Part shown: piece after piece, positions 13,358-14,507 of the stretch
Layout of the letters: the number at the start of each line of letters is the position of its first letter
Position numbering within the stretch: position 1 is the stretch's first letter
NCBI GenBank assembly: GCA_031546715.1
Contig: JAVBKA010000028.1
Location: 1-14,507 of the forward strand
Length of the DNA: 14,507 nt
Direction of reading: 5' to 3'
Origin: JAVBKA01 sp031546715
GTDB taxonomy: Bacteria > Bacillota > Clostridia > Oscillospirales > UBA929
Translations under genes and position numbers: made by a program
Notes under the pieces: generated by a model
Told to the model about the DNA's origin: nothing
What the model saw: only the letters and a program-made list of their open reading frames with translations
Database searches by the model: none

Positions 13358-13708
13358 AGTATGACATGGGTTCGATGAGTATTTGGAAAGAGCCGTTTGT
13401 GAGTATGTCGTATTGCATACCGACTTTTATAGCTATAGTACGTATGACGTTTTCGTCTGAGAAATATGCTTTTGTTTTCTCTATATCCGCAGGATAGGAT
13501 GAGTGATCTATAATTGATGGAATGGGCGTATCTAAGAGACTTGAAGAATAATTGCCATTTTGCAAAACAAGTGACGTTCCTAACCTATACTGTATCTTTG
13601 AAATTTTCCACAATGATAATAGCTCGAAGGGATGCTTCTATTTGTTACGTCAATGGGCGTCCTCACAACTGCCTGCGTTGTAGCATTAACAATGCTCACC
13701 AATTTGCC
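13358..13708 (-). pseudogene. Fragment of an uncharacterised protein, fused to the topoisomerase fragment
   Basis: The sequence ...IQYRLGTSLVLQNGNYSSSLLDTPIPSIIDHSSYPADIEKTKAYFSDENVIRTIA and ending NGSFQILIEPMSYFT is not topoisomerase. It resembles segments of large conserved proteins of clostridial elements, but I cannot name the family. Upstream, another frame continues it (VNATTQAVVRTPIDVTNRS, then IPSSYYHCGK). One extra A in the AAAA run at 13604-13607 would join the two as CGK-ISKIQYRLG. A TAG at 13709-13711 closes the upstream end. So this piece has a probable frameshift, a lost N-terminus and a lost C-terminus. Confidence 0.55.
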
Positions 13709-13890
13709 CTATGCAAAACGCTGTTGCAGATAAAGTTTTTCGGTCACTTGCAAAAGCATCATACGACATAGTTCATGAAAAAACGACTGCTCGCAACCCA
13801 ATGTCATTAAGTTAAGGACATGGCTTAGACCAACGCAAAAAGAGCGGAGTATCAAAGGCTTTGAGGGGTTTTTGCTGTTTATTGTGATTG

Positions 13891-13919
13891 TTGAAAAATT
13901 TTTTCAGAAATAATATATT
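13891..13919 (+). promoter_or_regulatory. Candidate promoter of the ECF sigma gene
   Basis: TTGAAA (13891-13896), 17 bp, TATATT (13914-13919). A second possibility is an extended -10, TGC-TATACT, at 13934-13942 without a clear -35. The palindrome TGAAAAATTTTTTCA (13892-13906) overlaps the first -35. The 250 bases between the fragment at 13708 and the sigma gene hold nothing else I can identify. Confidence 0.4.
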
Positions 13920-13962
13920 TTCTTAGAACATTATGCTATACTCAAATTATGGAAGTGATAAT

Positions 13963-14507
13963 ATGTTGATTTACTTATCATCTTTAGACACTCAAGAAGA
14001 CAAGGATGAATTTATAGAGCTCTACAACACTTACCGGAAGCGTCTATGGCATATTGCGGCGAGAATTCTCAAGGATGAGTACGCAGCCGAGGATATTGTC
14101 CATGAGGCATTTTTGAAAGTGTCAAAAAACTTTGAGTACTATAGAAGCAAATCGCAAAACGAAAACGGTTGTTTAATTGTTACTATGGTAACGTGGTTAT
14201 CTTGTAACCAGATCAAGAGAGAAAAGTCGTTGAAGTTTTCTCCCTTAGAAGAAGAAATTCTTTCCGACGATTATGACAGTGAACCAGAGGGAATTGTCAT
14301 AAGCAACGACCAGTATCAGCGGCTTGTGGCGTGTCTTTCTAGACTTGATGAGGGTTACGAAAGCGTGCTTAATCTCAAATGGGCATTAGGCTATTCAAAT
14401 CAGGACATTGCAAAGTTGCTTGAAATAAGTGAGGAAAACGTACGGCTTCGTGTGCACAGAGGGCGCAAGCTGCTTATTGAACAACTCCGAAAGGAAGGCG
14501 TAGGTTA
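13963..14507 (+). CDS. ECF-type RNA polymerase sigma factor, about 181 aa (cut at the window edge)
   Basis: Region 2 is visible at residues ~14-60 (FIELYNTYRKRLWHIAARILKDEYAAEDIVHEAFLKVSKNF), with the DxxAEDIVHEAF block that contacts the -10. Region 4 is at ~125-178 (LSRLDEGYESVLNLKWALGYSNQDIAKLLEISEENVRLRVHRGRKLL), containing the -35-binding helix-turn-helix. No region 3 lies between them, as expected for ECF/SigW-like factors. GGAAGTG lies 5 bases before the ATG. The last two bases of the window are TA, so the stop may be the next base; an anti-sigma gene would be expected just outside. It is divergent from the chimeric transfer-gene relics. Confidence 0.9.
   Translation, partial: MLIYLSSLDTQEDKDEFIELYNTYRKRLWHIAARILKDEYAAEDIVHEAFLKVSKNFEYYRSKSQNENGCLIVTMVTWLSCNQIKREKSLKFSPLEEEILSDDYDSEPEGIVISNDQYQRLVACLSRLDEGYESVLNLKWALGYSNQDIAKLLEISEENVRLRVHRGRKLLIEQLRKEGVG

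Noticed and set aside
13514..13771. Plus-strand open frame next to the sigma gene
   Set aside because: It overlaps the relic reading frames on the other strand, has no ribosome binding site and matches no recognisable family.
1..14507. CRISPR array, rRNA or riboswitch
   Set aside because: No regularly spaced direct repeats, rRNA motifs or recognisable riboswitch cores were seen on either strand.

Overview
The window looks like low-to-moderate G+C DNA from an anaerobic gut-type Firmicute (Clostridia). The basis is the AGGAGG-type ribosome binding sites, a MobA/MobL relaxase fragment, a large SNF2-type element helicase fragment, an IS1182-family insertion sequence, copper-amine-oxidase-type stalk domains and TroA-type binding proteins. 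No species can be named. Almost everything visible is accessory DNA.

Region 1 (1-3010) is the integrase end of an integrated element. Divergent regulators (a Cro-like HTH protein on the minus strand, a CI-like repressor on the plus strand) share a control region with three matching 15-bp TTC-N9-GAA dyads lying between two good promoters. The repressor is followed by a RelE-type toxin and its putative antitoxin, in toxin-first order, and by a tyrosine recombinase. Just after the integrase lies the 3' half of a tRNA-Lys (anticodon UUU) and a long terminator hairpin. This is the expected attR scar of integration into tRNA-Lys, with the intact tRNA predicted to the left of the window.

Region 2 (3099-5523) is a relic: the last ~280 codons of a giant conjugative-element helicase, cut exactly at the 4-bp target duplication of a 1565-bp IS1182-family element. 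The element sits in a palindromic site.

Region 3 (5554-11445) is the most interesting part, all on the minus strand. An Rrf2-family regulator, a zinc-type macrodomain and a class M sirtuin (SirTM, protein ADP-ribosyltransferase) form a tightly overlapping operon. Downstream lie a TroA-type binding lipoprotein interrupted by one in-frame TAA, a 682-residue exported protein joining a stalk domain, two SnoaL-like domains and a second copy of the same binding protein, and an FMN-binding split-barrel (PPOX-like) protein. The Rrf2 promoter and the lipoprotein promoter carry nearly identical operators overlapping their -35 boxes, which ties the two halves into one predicted regulon. The usual SirTM partners (GcvH-L, lipoate ligase) are not in the window.

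Region 4 (11602-13708) is again decayed conjugative-element DNA: a relaxase without its N-terminus, a topoisomerase III without both ends, and a fragment of an uncharacterised protein, joined end to end by deletions. An ECF sigma factor on the plus strand (13963 onward) runs to the right edge. The sirtuin operon with its intact reading frames therefore sits as cargo between broken transfer genes.
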